A DNA stretch of 64,000 nucleotides. Origin: Vreelandella arcis (GTDB taxonomy: Bacteria; Pseudomonadota; Gammaproteobacteria; Pseudomonadales; Halomonadaceae). The first letter of the stretch is position 1. The number at the start of each line of letters is the position of its first letter. The position numbers were made by a program, and so were the translations under genes. This document shows, piece after piece, positions 9,292 through 18,188 of the stretch. Under the pieces are notes generated by a model. That model saw only the letters and a list, made by a program, of their open reading frames with translations, did not search any database and was not told where the DNA came from. The stretch covers positions 124,001 through 188,000 of the forward strand of contig NZ_FNII01000004.1 of NCBI RefSeq assembly GCF_900103865.1, read 5' to 3'.

Positions 9292-9735
9292 ATGACCAGG
9301 GGATTGCTTTCACTCGGAGTGCTACTTGGGGGTGTGCTACTGAGCACCTCGAGCCTTGCACGCGATACCACCCACATGCTTTCCATTGAAGAGGCCATGA
9401 GCACGCCCGAGGCGAGAGAGCGGCTCGATCCCAACATCCGCTTTGTGTTTGGCGACACGTCTGACGCGGAGACCGTCACCGAGTACGGCAATTTCGTGAC
9501 CAACAAGAAAACCAACGCACTCAATAAGTCAGACGAAGAGGCCTGCCGTTGGGTCATGCTATCAGCGTTACTCAGCCTGCAAGATCGCGTCAAAGCCGAA
9601 GGTGGCAACGCTGTCATCAATATTGAAAGCTTTTACGACCGTCAGCCGATGGCCTCGAACACTGAGTACGAGTGCCATGCTGGCGCCATCATGGCGGGCG
9701 TCGCCTTGCGCGGCGATGTCGTTACCCTGCATTAA
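9292..9735 (+). CDS. Small secreted protein at the end of the aryl-polyene operon
   Basis: A 147-aa protein with a clear Sec signal (MTRGLLSLGVLLGGVLLSTSSLA, cleavage near residue 23) and a mature domain with two cysteines (CRWVM and EYECHAG). AAGGAA precedes the ATG. Proteins of this kind recur at the ends of aryl-polyene operons and are often mis-named 'excinuclease ATPase subunit', but no ATPase motif is present. The phrase AEGGNAVINIESFYDRQ recalls small YbjQ/YdgH-like periplasmic folds. A function cannot be given. Confidence 0.7.
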   Translation: MTRGLLSLGVLLGGVLLSTSSLARDTTHMLSIEEAMSTPEARERLDPNIRFVFGDTSDAETVTEYGNFVTNKKTNALNKSDEEACRWVMLSALLSLQDRVKAEGGNAVINIESFYDRQPMASNTEYECHAGAIMAGVALRGDVVTLH

Positions 9736-9740
9736 TCACC

Positions 9741-10361
9741 ATGAAAGCTCACCTCGACATGGTGATGGCACAAGCGCCCGCTGGTAGCAGCGGGGCTTGT
9801 TTGTCGCAGTTGGGAAGGGAGCTGCTCTCTCAGCTCGCCGCGGCGCGCGGCTTCCCCTGCCCAGTGGGTGAGTGGTCACCTAGAGGGTGCGGCGAGCCAC
9901 GGCACCCTGCGCTTCTCCCGCCCTGGCGGGCGTGTCTCTCCCATCGCGGCCTGCGCGTTATCGCGGGGATCGCCACAGTGCCAGTGGGCATCGACATCGA
10001 GCAGGCGCGCTCACGGCACCGAGACCGGTTAAGCGGACTGGTAGCGTGCTTGCCTGAAGCTGATATACGCCGTGAAATACTGGCGTCAGCTGCCCCATTA
10101 AATATGTTCTATCGAGCCTGGACACTTCACGAAGCGTTATTCAAGCTCGATAGCCTCTGCGGTAAAACACCCAGCCATGTCCTAGACACACACCTTTCGC
10201 GGCTACTTCCCGGCGGGGGTACTCACGCTTGGCGATGGCAGCATGGAGACTGGACAATAAGCATCTGCTGCCAATACCGTTCACTACGCATTCGCTCGTT
10301 ACCCAAGCTCTCCGTCCGCACAAGCGACGGCCTATTGAACTCCCCACCAACTGGGCAATAG
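9741..10361 (+). CDS. 4'-phosphopantetheinyl transferase (Sfp/EntD-type)
   Basis: A 206-aa enzyme that would load the phosphopantetheine arm on the aryl-polyene carrier proteins. The first Mg-binding motif is VGIDIE; the second, usually W-x-x-K-E-A, reads WTLHEALFK, so His replaces the usual Lys while Glu is kept. The ATG lies five bases after the previous stop; an in-frame opening inside that gene gives no known extension. Its last 30 bases overlap, tail to tail, the helicase gene on the other strand. Confidence 0.85.
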   Translation: MKAHLDMVMAQAPAGSSGACLSQLGRELLSQLAAARGFPCPVGEWSPRGCGEPRHPALLPPWRACLSHRGLRVIAGIATVPVGIDIEQARSRHRDRLSGLVACLPEADIRREILASAAPLNMFYRAWTLHEALFKLDSLCGKTPSHVLDTHLSRLLPGGGTHAWRWQHGDWTISICCQYRSLRIRSLPKLSVRTSDGLLNSPPTGQ

Positions 10362-12608
10362 CGCGCGCACGCTGGCCTGGGCAAAACGGTCATCCATCAG
10401 TACCACAACACCCTCATCGTCTGGACTGCGAATCACCCGCCCGGCCGCCTGCACGACCTTGATCATGCCGGGAATCCGATAGGTGTAGGCATCGCCCTGG
10501 CCAAAGCGTTCGGTTAAGCGGTTTTTAAGCGCTTCGTTAAAGTCATTAAACGGCGGCAGGCCCAGGGTGGCAATAAAGGCACCAATCAGGCGGTCGCCGG
10601 GCAGGTCGATGCCTTCTGCAAAGGCACCGCCCAACACCGCAAAGCCGATGCCTTCTCCGCCGGGTGCAAAGCGCGCCAGAAACGACTCGCGCTGCGCTTC
10701 CGGCATCCCGCGGGTTTGGCTGAAAACGGGCACTTCCGAGTGCGCCTGGCGAAACCGAGCCAGCACTGCCTCCAGGTAGGCAAAGCTACTGAAAAACGCC
10801 AAATAGTGGCCAGGCTTGCGCTGATACTGCTGCGCCATGGTTGCCACGATCGGCTCAATAGAGGCTTCCCGATCCCGAAAACGCGTGGAAATATCACGGC
10901 GAATACGCACCTCCAACTGGCGGGCGGCAAACGGTGATGCCACCTCCCGCCGCACCGTGCTCTCCGGTAAGCCCAACAGATCTCGGTAGTAGTGAGCAGG
11001 GGTCAACGTGGCCGAAAATAGCACCACCGTGTGCGCGGTGGTAAATCGCGGGGCCAGAAAATCGGCGGGGATCAGATTGCGCAGCCCCAACACCGCCCGC
11101 CCCCGGCCATGGCGAGTAAGATCGCATAGCGAATGCTCGCCAAAGCGCTCCGCCAGGCGGCAAAATGCCAGCGCCTCAAAGAGCACTTCCTGGAGCTCAG
11201 GGGTCGCGTCTTCGGGGTGTTCGCCCAGGTGATCGGTCATTGAAGCGCCCACCTGCTGAGTGGCAGCGACTAGCTTGTCGGGCAGCGCCGTTAGCAAGCG
11301 GTAGGCCGGTTTCCCCGGCTCGCCCTCTTCTTCTATTTCCGCGTCTTTAAACAATACCTGCCACTGACGGGCTAAACGGCCCAAGGGCCGGGAAAGCGCT
11401 TTGGGAGCAGAGCGGCGCAAGCGGTTTAGGCGTTGCTGGTCGAGTTCGGCGCTGTACATGCCGCGAGCGCGCTCAATCAAATTATGCGCTTCATCGACCA
11501 ATACCCCCGTTCGCCAGTCGTTGGCCTGGGCCAGGCCATGGAGCAGGGCGTGGCTGTCGAACCAGTGGTTAACGTCGCCAACGATCACGTCTACCCAGCG
11601 CGCCAGCTCCTGACCCAGGTAATACGGGCAAACATCGTGGGCCAACGCCACTTCGCGCAGCGCGTCGCGATCCAGCCAACTTTGGTTCACTGCCGCCTGG
11701 CGGGCGGCAGGCAAGCGGTCGTAAAAACCGGCTGCCAATGGACAGGACTCGCCGTGGCAGGCGCGGTCGGGGTATTCGCAGGCCTTCTCCCGCGCCACCA
11801 GCTCCAGAACCCGCAAAGGACGTGTTTCATCACTAGTGCGCAGTGTCGCCAGGGCATCCAGCGCCAGGCGGCGACCGGGGGTTTTCATGGTGAGAAAGGC
11901 GATGCGATCAAGCTGCTGGCGGGGCATGGCCGAAAGCATCGGAAACAGCGTGCCCATGGTTTTACCAATACCGGTGGGCGCCTGGGCGAGCAGGCAGCGC
12001 CCGGTGCTAGCGGCTTTGTAAACGTCTTCGGCGAGTTCGCGCTGGCCGGGGCGAAACGTGGCATGGGGAAAGCGCAGGGTCTGCAGGCCACTATCGCGAT
12101 CCTGACGGTGAACGGCCTCCTGTTCTGCCCAAGCGAGGAAGCGTTGGCACTGGTCGGCAAAGAACGCCTGGAGTTCGTCGGCAGTGGCTTCCTGGCTGAT
12201 CAGGGTCTCTTTGCCGCTGGCAATATCCAGATAAACCAACGTCAAGGTAATCTGTTCCAGGCCACGCTCGGCACACAGCAGCGCGCCGTAGACTTTTACC
12301 TGCGCCCAGTGGAGGGCGCGCTGGTTTTCCGCCATGCGCTCCAGGCTGCCGCGGTGGGTTTTGATCTCCTCCAGGCGATTGGCCGTGGGGTCGAAACCAT
12401 CGGCGCGGCCGGTGACTATCAGCCCTTCAAACTTGCCCGACAGGGGCAGTTCAGCAAGATAGTCTTCTCCCCGGCGGCTGGTCACCAGCGTATGCCCTTC
12501 CATCCCTTCGCGCGCACTGGGCGCCGGGGTAAAGCGGTGATCGAGATCCCCCTCCCGAGCAGTGAAGTCGCACAGCGCGCGCACCGCCACGCGATAGGTC
12601 GCGCTCAT
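10332..12608 (-). CDS. XPD/DinG-type Fe-S helicase with N-terminal PD-(D/E)xK nuclease domain
   Basis: A 758-aa fusion. Residues about 20-165 look like a RecB/Cas4-type nuclease: Asp70 in GRADG and E81-I-K83. The superfamily 2 helicase follows: Walker A APTGIGKT at 210-217, four cysteines at about 277, 284, 289 and 327 placed as in the XPD iron-sulfur domain, VDEAH at 371-375, and a C-terminal motif QAAGRVIRS. It should unwind DNA 5' to 3' and may cut flaps. The ATG overlaps the stop of the FAN1-like gene by four bases, so the two are one operon and probably one repair pathway. Confidence 0.88.
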   Translation of the reverse strand: MSATYRVAVRALCDFTAREGDLDHRFTPAPSAREGMEGHTLVTSRRGEDYLAELPLSGKFEGLIVTGRADGFDPTANRLEEIKTHRGSLERMAENQRALHWAQVKVYGALLCAERGLEQITLTLVYLDIASGKETLISQEATADELQAFFADQCQRFLAWAEQEAVHRQDRDSGLQTLRFPHATFRPGQRELAEDVYKAASTGRCLLAQAPTGIGKTMGTLFPMLSAMPRQQLDRIAFLTMKTPGRRLALDALATLRTSDETRPLRVLELVAREKACEYPDRACHGESCPLAAGFYDRLPAARQAAVNQSWLDRDALREVALAHDVCPYYLGQELARWVDVIVGDVNHWFDSHALLHGLAQANDWRTGVLVDEAHNLIERARGMYSAELDQQRLNRLRRSAPKALSRPLGRLARQWQVLFKDAEIEEEGEPGKPAYRLLTALPDKLVAATQQVGASMTDHLGEHPEDATPELQEVLFEALAFCRLAERFGEHSLCDLTRHGRGRAVLGLRNLIPADFLAPRFTTAHTVVLFSATLTPAHYYRDLLGLPESTVRREVASPFAARQLEVRIRRDISTRFRDREASIEPIVATMAQQYQRKPGHYLAFFSSFAYLEAVLARFRQAHSEVPVFSQTRGMPEAQRESFLARFAPGGEGIGFAVLGGAFAEGIDLPGDRLIGAFIATLGLPPFNDFNEALKNRLTERFGQGDAYTYRIPGMIKVVQAAGRVIRSPDDEGVVVLMDDRFAQASVRALLPSWWGVQ

Positions 12609-14296
12609 GGTTCAGGCTCGTCGCCAGTCGACCAGCTCACGTAACACACCGACACGGGCATGGCATGGCGGTGAAAAAACGTAAGCCAGCGGCGCTGGTT
12701 ATCCTGCAGCCGATCACCGGGGCCTTTGACCTCAATCATCCGATAGCGTGGCTCGCCAACGGGCGCATCGGGCAAAAACTGAATCAGATCCGGCAGCCCG
12801 GCCCGGTTGGCCTTGAGATCCCCCAACAGCCGCTCAAAACACAAGCGCAGGTGCGCGGCGGGAATGCACGCCAGCGCCAGCTCAATGAGCGGCTCATCAA
12901 CAATTGCCCAGTGTAAAAAGGGGGAGGCAAGGCCATTTTTCTCCCGCCAGGTCGACTGAATTATCTCGCGGTAACTGCCGTCTTCCAGGTGCGCCAGGCA
13001 AGCATCGAAGGCGTCTCGCCGACGCACAACGAAATCGTCGCGGTATAAATCCGCTGGGCCATTGTGGAAAGGATGGAAGAAAGCCCCTGGCAGTGGGGCG
13101 AAAATCGCCGGCCAGCAGAGCAGACCGAACAGTCCGGTCAGTAGCGCGTTTTCGACATAGTAGACCGGCGACCCAGGCTCGCTGAGATATTCCACCACGG
13201 CGCGTTCGACCCACTGCGGCCCAGGCCATGATAAGTCCCAACGCTCATGGGTGGGTTCCGGGACGCTGGCGACCGCAGGCAATTTAAGCCGCCGCCGCAA
13301 GCGGGGCAGAATCCGTGCCAGCGCCTGGTGTTCGGTTTCGTTAGGGCGGTTATTAAGCGCCTGAGCCGCCAGCTCAAACGCCGCTTGGTGGTCGCCCTGC
13401 CGCTCCAACACACGGCACTGCCGAATGCGCGCTTCGCTGCTGCCTGACTCGCTATAAAGCGTCAGCGCCAGCGCCACGTCACCGCTACGCTCCACCTCTC
13501 GGCCCAACTGGAGCAACAGCCTTGCGCGCCGCGTGGCCAGCCAGCGGTTATCCGAGGGCGGCGGCACCTCAAGATGAAGGTCGGCGGGCAGCTCTCCGAC
13601 GTCCAGACGTTGGCGAAGGCGATGGAGCGCTAAATACGTATCCACTTCATGGCGCGACTGGAAAGCGCGGGACTCTGGCGTGAAGGGCACACTTTCAAAA
13701 CGCTGGAGGCCAAGCTCGGTTAACACGAACTCGGCCCAGTCCTGGCGCAGGTTGCCAAAGAACATCAGCCGCAAGCGGTCGCAGGTCTCCATGACGTTCA
13801 GGCGAAGGACAGGATCTTTTGCCTCCGGCCACCACTGGCATAACCGCCTGGGTTCGCTGAGCTGGCTAGCCAAGGTGTCGTAAAGCACGCTTTTGGCACT
13901 GGATGCGGCAAGCCCGGCGGCGCGTATTTCTTTTGCAAACACCTGGCGCAACTCGGCAAGGCGTAGCTGGCGAAATAGCTCATCGATGTTAAGCGCGGGA
14001 TCACACTCGACCCAGCCCAACGCGATCACGGGCGCCATCGCTTCAAAGCTGTCACCCACTTCGGCGTAGCTTAACTTGCTAAGCCGAAATAGCTCGCCTT
14101 TGCGCATCACCATGCGCACCAGTAGCGCTTGGGAGGCCTGCGGTAAGCTCTCAAACTGTTCAACAAAAGCGAGCTCGTCTGCTGCGAGCAGATCAGCGTG
14201 GCGCTCCCCCACCCAGGCCAGAACGAAGCGAAAGTTCGTCAGGTAATAGAAGGGGTCATCGAGCGAAGCGGTAGGCGTAGCGAAAGCACTGTTCAT
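12605..14296 (-). CDS. FAN1-type structure-specific nuclease (VRR-NUC domain)
   Basis: A 563-aa protein with the length and layout of bacterial FAN1: a helical N-terminal DNA-binding part, a TPR-like middle and a C-terminal VRR-NUC domain. Catalytic residues are visible: P502-D503 in GLPDL and E522-V-K524 in MIEVKG, followed by Gln in LQDNQ. FAN1 cuts 5' flaps and unhooks DNA interstrand crosslinks; it is established for human and Pseudomonas FAN1. It is first in an operon with the helicase-nuclease downstream. A weak promoter (TACAAT about 20 bases before the ATG) is possible. Confidence 0.88.
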   Translation of the reverse strand: MNSAFATPTASLDDPFYYLTNFRFVLAWVGERHADLLAADELAFVEQFESLPQASQALLVRMVMRKGELFRLSKLSYAEVGDSFEAMAPVIALGWVECDPALNIDELFRQLRLAELRQVFAKEIRAAGLAASSAKSVLYDTLASQLSEPRRLCQWWPEAKDPVLRLNVMETCDRLRLMFFGNLRQDWAEFVLTELGLQRFESVPFTPESRAFQSRHEVDTYLALHRLRQRLDVGELPADLHLEVPPPSDNRWLATRRARLLLQLGREVERSGDVALALTLYSESGSSEARIRQCRVLERQGDHQAAFELAAQALNNRPNETEHQALARILPRLRRRLKLPAVASVPEPTHERWDLSWPGPQWVERAVVEYLSEPGSPVYYVENALLTGLFGLLCWPAIFAPLPGAFFHPFHNGPADLYRDDFVVRRRDAFDACLAHLEDGSYREIIQSTWREKNGLASPFLHWAIVDEPLIELALACIPAAHLRLCFERLLGDLKANRAGLPDLIQFLPDAPVGEPRYRMIEVKGPGDRLQDNQRRWLTFFHRHAMPVSVCYVSWSTGDEPEP

Positions 14297-14415
14297 TTAT
14301 CCATTGTATCAGTGCGATGCTATTTTGACAGTCTCGCCGTCATGGAGATTAAACAGCACTATGTCAGTTGCCAGTCTGCAAACGCTGACTACCCAAGCTT
14401 AATAACTCGTTACTG

Positions 14416-15321
14416 TCATTCCTTCGGCACAAGGTCAGCCGTGTTCTGCTGGTACTGGCGTGGCGTCATGCCCTTTAGCTCACGAAAGTGACGGTTGAAA
14501 TTGGAAAGGTTGTTGTAACCCACCTCGAAGCATATATCGGCGATGGACTGCCTACCTTCAAGCAAGAGTCGGCAAGCGTGCCCGATGCGGATCCGCCTGA
14601 GGAAGGCAACGAAAGTGTCGCCGGTAGCGTGCTTAAAAAAACGCGAAAAGGAGGAAGGCGTCATGCCGTTATTCTCGGCCAATTTCGACATGCGCAGCTC
14701 TTCATGGAAGTGGTCGTGAATATAGCGCAGTACGGCATCGACCTGTTCGGTGGAGGCGCCCTTGGCATCCAGGCCGTACCCACGACCGGCCAGGGTATGG
14801 TACTCGCTCTGCGAGAGGCTGCGCAGAATGGTCAACATAGTCAGTAGCCTACCGGCATTGTCCTGCTCGCCCATCCTGACCAGCAGCTCGGCACAGCGTG
14901 CCGCTTCTTCCCCCTTGAACTCGACTCCCAAAGCCGAGTCCTCGATGAGCGTCGACAGGCAGTTGAGCTCCGGGCAGAGCGCCATCATGTGCTCCAGCCA
15001 CTCGCCCTTGAACTGGAGGACGACGTCACGCCCCTTGATCACCGGTTGCGCGTCATCGAGCTCGCTAAACCAGGCGTGCGGAATATTCGGCCCCACCAGC
15101 ACTAAATTACCGGGTTCGAAGCGGCCAATATAATCCCCTACAAAATAATGCCCTGCCGAATAACGGATGAGATGTAACTCGTACTCGGGATGGTAATTCC
15201 AGCGGGCAATAGGGGCGGGGAAATCATGGCAGTGCCAGTAGAAACTGAATTTCGGATCCTGACTGATGCACTCGAAAACAGGCGCACCAAGAGGCGTATC
15301 GTTGAGATGCGAAGTAATCAT
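14416..15321 (-). CDS. AraC-family regulator, probably of the polyol operon
   Basis: A 301-aa regulator: an N-terminal cupin-like sensing domain (HCHDFPAPIARWNYHPEYEL, about 30-50) and a C-terminal double helix-turn-helix (about 200-295: SKLAENNGMTPSSFSRFFK and IADICFEVGYNNLSNFNRHF). It is transcribed away from the polyol dehydrogenase and ABC transporter genes, the usual position for a local activator responding to the sugar alcohol. The inducer is unknown. Confidence 0.88.
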   Translation of the reverse strand: MITSHLNDTPLGAPVFECISQDPKFSFYWHCHDFPAPIARWNYHPEYELHLIRYSAGHYFVGDYIGRFEPGNLVLVGPNIPHAWFSELDDAQPVIKGRDVVLQFKGEWLEHMMALCPELNCLSTLIEDSALGVEFKGEEAARCAELLVRMGEQDNAGRLLTMLTILRSLSQSEYHTLAGRGYGLDAKGASTEQVDAVLRYIHDHFHEELRMSKLAENNGMTPSSFSRFFKHATGDTFVAFLRRIRIGHACRLLLEGRQSIADICFEVGYNNLSNFNRHFRELKGMTPRQYQQNTADLVPKE

Positions 15322-15667
15322 AGTTTATCAGTGCCTCTTTCAGCTATCAGCGATGCCTGGATAAGACGCTCATGCCTGATCTCTACTATCCTGAATTAAA
15401 GTGAGCCGTTGGCCTTTTATACTTTGGTCACAAAAAGTCTTGCGTCTTTCCCAAAGCACCACCTGAGCATGATGGAAAGTGCCATTTAAAACAGACCATT
15501 ACCTACCACGCTGAGAAAGTCTGCAAAAAAGTATCATTGCCAAGAAAATTATAGCCTAGCGGTTTTTTCGACATGGCGCGTAGATTTGTTTTAAGCCTGA
15601 AGCGAGGTTAACTAGACCCAAAAAGGCCGGTTCTCGCCCCTTTTAAATACAATTAGAGAATAGCGTC
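15322..15667. promoter_or_regulatory. Divergent control region between the AraC regulator and the polyol operon
   Basis: A 346-base gene-free stretch, visibly more A+T-rich than the flanking genes. Two related words, GGAAAGTGCCATTTAAA (near 15475) and GAAAGTCTGCAAAAAAG (near 15515), sit about 40 bases apart in the same orientation and are candidate AraC half-sites. No confident -35/-10 pair was identified. Confidence 0.4.
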
Positions 15668-16714
15668 ATGAAAGCAAAAGCTCTGGTACTGGAGAAGAAG
15701 CGCGAACTGTCGTTACGAGAGATCGAGCTCCCCGGTCAGCTCGGCCCGGATGACGTTCGCGTGCGCATCCATACCGTCGGCATCTGCGGTAGCGACGTGC
15801 ATTACTATACCCACGGCCAGATCGGCCCCTTCGTTGTCCGCGAGCCAATGGTACTCGGCCATGAAGCATCCGGTGTAGTGACTGACGTCGGCCGTAACGT
15901 AAGCCATCTTCATGTGGGCGAGCGGGTGTGCATGGAACCCGGCATCCCCGACCCCACCTCGCGCGCCGCCAAGCTGGGCGTCTACAACGTCGACCCCAGC
16001 GTCCGGTTTTGGGCCACGCCACCCATCCACGGCTGCCTGACGCCCGAGGTCGTCCACCCAGCAGCGTTCACCTTCGCACTTCCCGATTCGGTTTCCTTTG
16101 CCGAAGGGGCCATGATTGAGCCGTTCGCGATCGGCATGCAGGCGGTCGTTAAGGCGCGCATGCAACCGGGTGACGTCTGCGTCGTGACCGGCGCCGGACC
16201 GATCGGCCTGATGGTCGCCCTGGCCGCGCTTGCGGGCGGCGCCAGCGAGGTGCTGGTCTCCGATTTGGTTGAGGAAAAGCTAGCGATCGCGGCCCGCTAC
16301 AATGGCATCACGCCGGTCAACGTTTCGCGGGAATCCCTGCGAGAAGCCGTCGACAGGCGTTGTGGCCACGACTGGGGCGCCGATGTGGTGTTCGAGGCCA
16401 GCGGCAGCCCTAAAGTCTACGACGACGTTCTGGCCTGCGCCCGGCCTGCCGGTGCGATTGTGCTGGTCGGCATGCCCGTCGAGCCGGTCACCTTCGACAT
16501 CGTTTCGGCGCAAGCCAAGGAACTGCGCATCGAGACGGTGTTCCGCTACGCCAACGTCTACGACCGGGCGATCGACCTGATCGCTTCGGGCAAGGTAGAC
16601 CTCAATCCACTGATTACGGAGACCTTTGATTTCGAACAAAGTATCGATGCGTTCGAGCGTGCCGCAAGCGCACGACCCAACGATGTCAAGCTACAGATCA
16701 CGCTTGATACCTAA
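15668..16714 (+). CDS. Zinc-dependent polyol dehydrogenase (xylitol/sorbitol dehydrogenase type)
   Basis: A 348-aa medium-chain dehydrogenase. Catalytic-zinc ligands are seen in [10 protein letters not shown] (Cys near 39) and LGHEASG (His/Glu near 65), and the NAD-binding turn is GAGPIGLM (about 176-183). The segment [17 protein letters not shown] is typical of NAD-linked xylitol/sorbitol dehydrogenases. The structural-zinc cysteine cluster is absent: only one Cys is left in that loop, as in other members of this branch. It is the first gene of the operon and should oxidise the imported polyol to a ketose; the exact substrate is not clear. Confidence 0.85.
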   Translation: MKAKALVLEKKRELSLREIELPGQLGPDDVRVRIHTVGICGSDVHYYTHGQIGPFVVREPMVLGHEASGVVTDVGRNVSHLHVGERVCMEPGIPDPTSRAAKLGVYNVDPSVRFWATPPIHGCLTPEVVHPAAFTFALPDSVSFAEGAMIEPFAIGMQAVVKARMQPGDVCVVTGAGPIGLMVALAALAGGASEVLVSDLVEEKLAIAARYNGITPVNVSRESLREAVDRRCGHDWGADVVFEASGSPKVYDDVLACARPAGAIVLVGMPVEPVTFDIVSAQAKELRIETVFRYANVYDRAIDLIASGKVDLNPLITETFDFEQSIDAFERAASARPNDVKLQITLDT

Positions 16715-16751
16715 CCCCGCCAGACCTGAACCCATAGAGAGGACAACAACA

Positions 16752-18185
16752 ATGACCCAGTTCAAGCGTCGCGACATATTAAAAGGAATGGGTGGACTCG
16801 CCGGCTTATCGTTGATGGGCGCAGGCCCACTGCGCACGGCCCTGGCCCAAGGCATGGCCAGCGATGAGGCCTGGAAGCAGGCCAGTGGCACCACCATCCA
16901 ATTCATCTCCGAGAACACGCCGCCGACCACCGCCATCGCCGCCAACCTGGCGTCTTTCCAGGAACTCACCGGTATCACCGTCAACATCACCGAAATGCAG
17001 TTGGGTGCCCTGGTACAGAAAGTTGCGCTGGACTTCGGCGCTGGGCGCAGCGCCTTCGATGTGATCTATGCCGATCCTTACCAGGTACTCGCGCCATATC
17101 ACCGCGGCCTGGTCGATCTCAACACCTTCATCAACGACGACCAACAGCCGGTTGTGCCCAAGGGCATCGAGGACTTCATCCCCACGCAACTGGCCGCCGC
17201 GGGCCGTTTCAAAGACAGGGAAAGCCTGTATACCCTGCCCTACGACTGCCCGACGATGATCTGGATCTACCGGCGTGACCTGTTCGAAAAATACCACGAC
17301 CAGATGCAGCAGGATCTCGGCTTCGACCCAACCCCCTCGGACAGCACCACCTGGGAGCAGTACTACCAGATCGCCGAGTGGTTCAGTAACGGCAACGCCA
17401 GCGAGGTTCAGTACGGCACCGGTCATCAGGCTCAGCAGTACGATTCGCTGATGTGCGACTTCTCCAACGTGCTGTTCGCCTACGGCGGCGATTACTTTGC
17501 CAACGGCCAGCAGGTCGGCCTACTCGGCACCGACTCCCCTGGCGCCTGCCAACTGACCAGCGAGCCCGCGATGGAAGCCGCGCGCTTCTACCAGAAGTTG
17601 CTCAAGGTCGCCCACCCCGGCAGCACCAGTTGGGATTGGACCGGCGTCGCCAACGCCTTCCAGAACGGCGAGTTCGCGATGATGCCAGAGTGGCACGAGT
17701 TCGCCGGCTCGCTGGAAAGCTCTCAGCTACAAGGCAAAATCGGTTACGCCCCGCTGCCCAAGGGCCCGGCGCGCAGCGCCAACCTGTGGGGCGGCACCGG
17801 GATCGGCATCAACGCCAACGCCTCTGCCGAAAAGCAGAAAGCAGCCTGGCTATTCCTGGTCTGGGCGACCTCACCACAGACCCAACTGATGGGGCTGAAG
17901 AGCGAGGTCGGCGGCGGCACGCCGACGCGCCAATCGGTTTACGCCATGCCCGAGGTCAAGGCCGCCAGCACCCCGCCCACCGACATGCCCAACATGCTCA
18001 CGGCGGACACCATGCTGACCGCCTGGCAGGACGAGCACATCGGTTTAAGGCCCAAGATCGCCCAGTGGAACGAGGTCGACACGGTCATCTTCACCGAGCT
18101 TTCCAAGATGTTGGCGGGGCAGATGTCTCCGGAGGAAACCATGCAGAGCGCCAAACAGCGCATCGATCGCATCGTTGGGGCGTAA
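16752..18185 (+). CDS. Polyol ABC transporter substrate-binding protein
   Basis: A 477-aa type-1 extracellular solute-binding protein. The N-terminus MTQFKRRDILKGMGG...ALA looks like a Tat signal (RRD followed by a hydrophobic stretch), so export in folded form is possible. The ATG at 16752 follows GAGAGGA; an in-frame opening at 16626 lies inside the dehydrogenase and is unlikely. It is followed by two permeases and, after an SDR gene, the ATPase, as in smo/mtl-type polyol transporters. Confidence 0.87.
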   Translation: MTQFKRRDILKGMGGLAGLSLMGAGPLRTALAQGMASDEAWKQASGTTIQFISENTPPTTAIAANLASFQELTGITVNITEMQLGALVQKVALDFGAGRSAFDVIYADPYQVLAPYHRGLVDLNTFINDDQQPVVPKGIEDFIPTQLAAAGRFKDRESLYTLPYDCPTMIWIYRRDLFEKYHDQMQQDLGFDPTPSDSTTWEQYYQIAEWFSNGNASEVQYGTGHQAQQYDSLMCDFSNVLFAYGGDYFANGQQVGLLGTDSPGACQLTSEPAMEAARFYQKLLKVAHPGSTSWDWTGVANAFQNGEFAMMPEWHEFAGSLESSQLQGKIGYAPLPKGPARSANLWGGTGIGINANASAEKQKAAWLFLVWATSPQTQLMGLKSEVGGGTPTRQSVYAMPEVKAASTPPTDMPNMLTADTMLTAWQDEHIGLRPKIAQWNEVDTVIFTELSKMLAGQMSPEETMQSAKQRIDRIVGA

Positions 18186-18188
18186 CCC

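Noticed and set aside
11433-12644. A 403-aa open frame on the + strand
   Set aside because: It is antisense to the helicase gene, whose motifs (Walker A, VDEAH, Fe-S cysteines) are unmistakable. Long antisense frames are common in GC-rich DNA.
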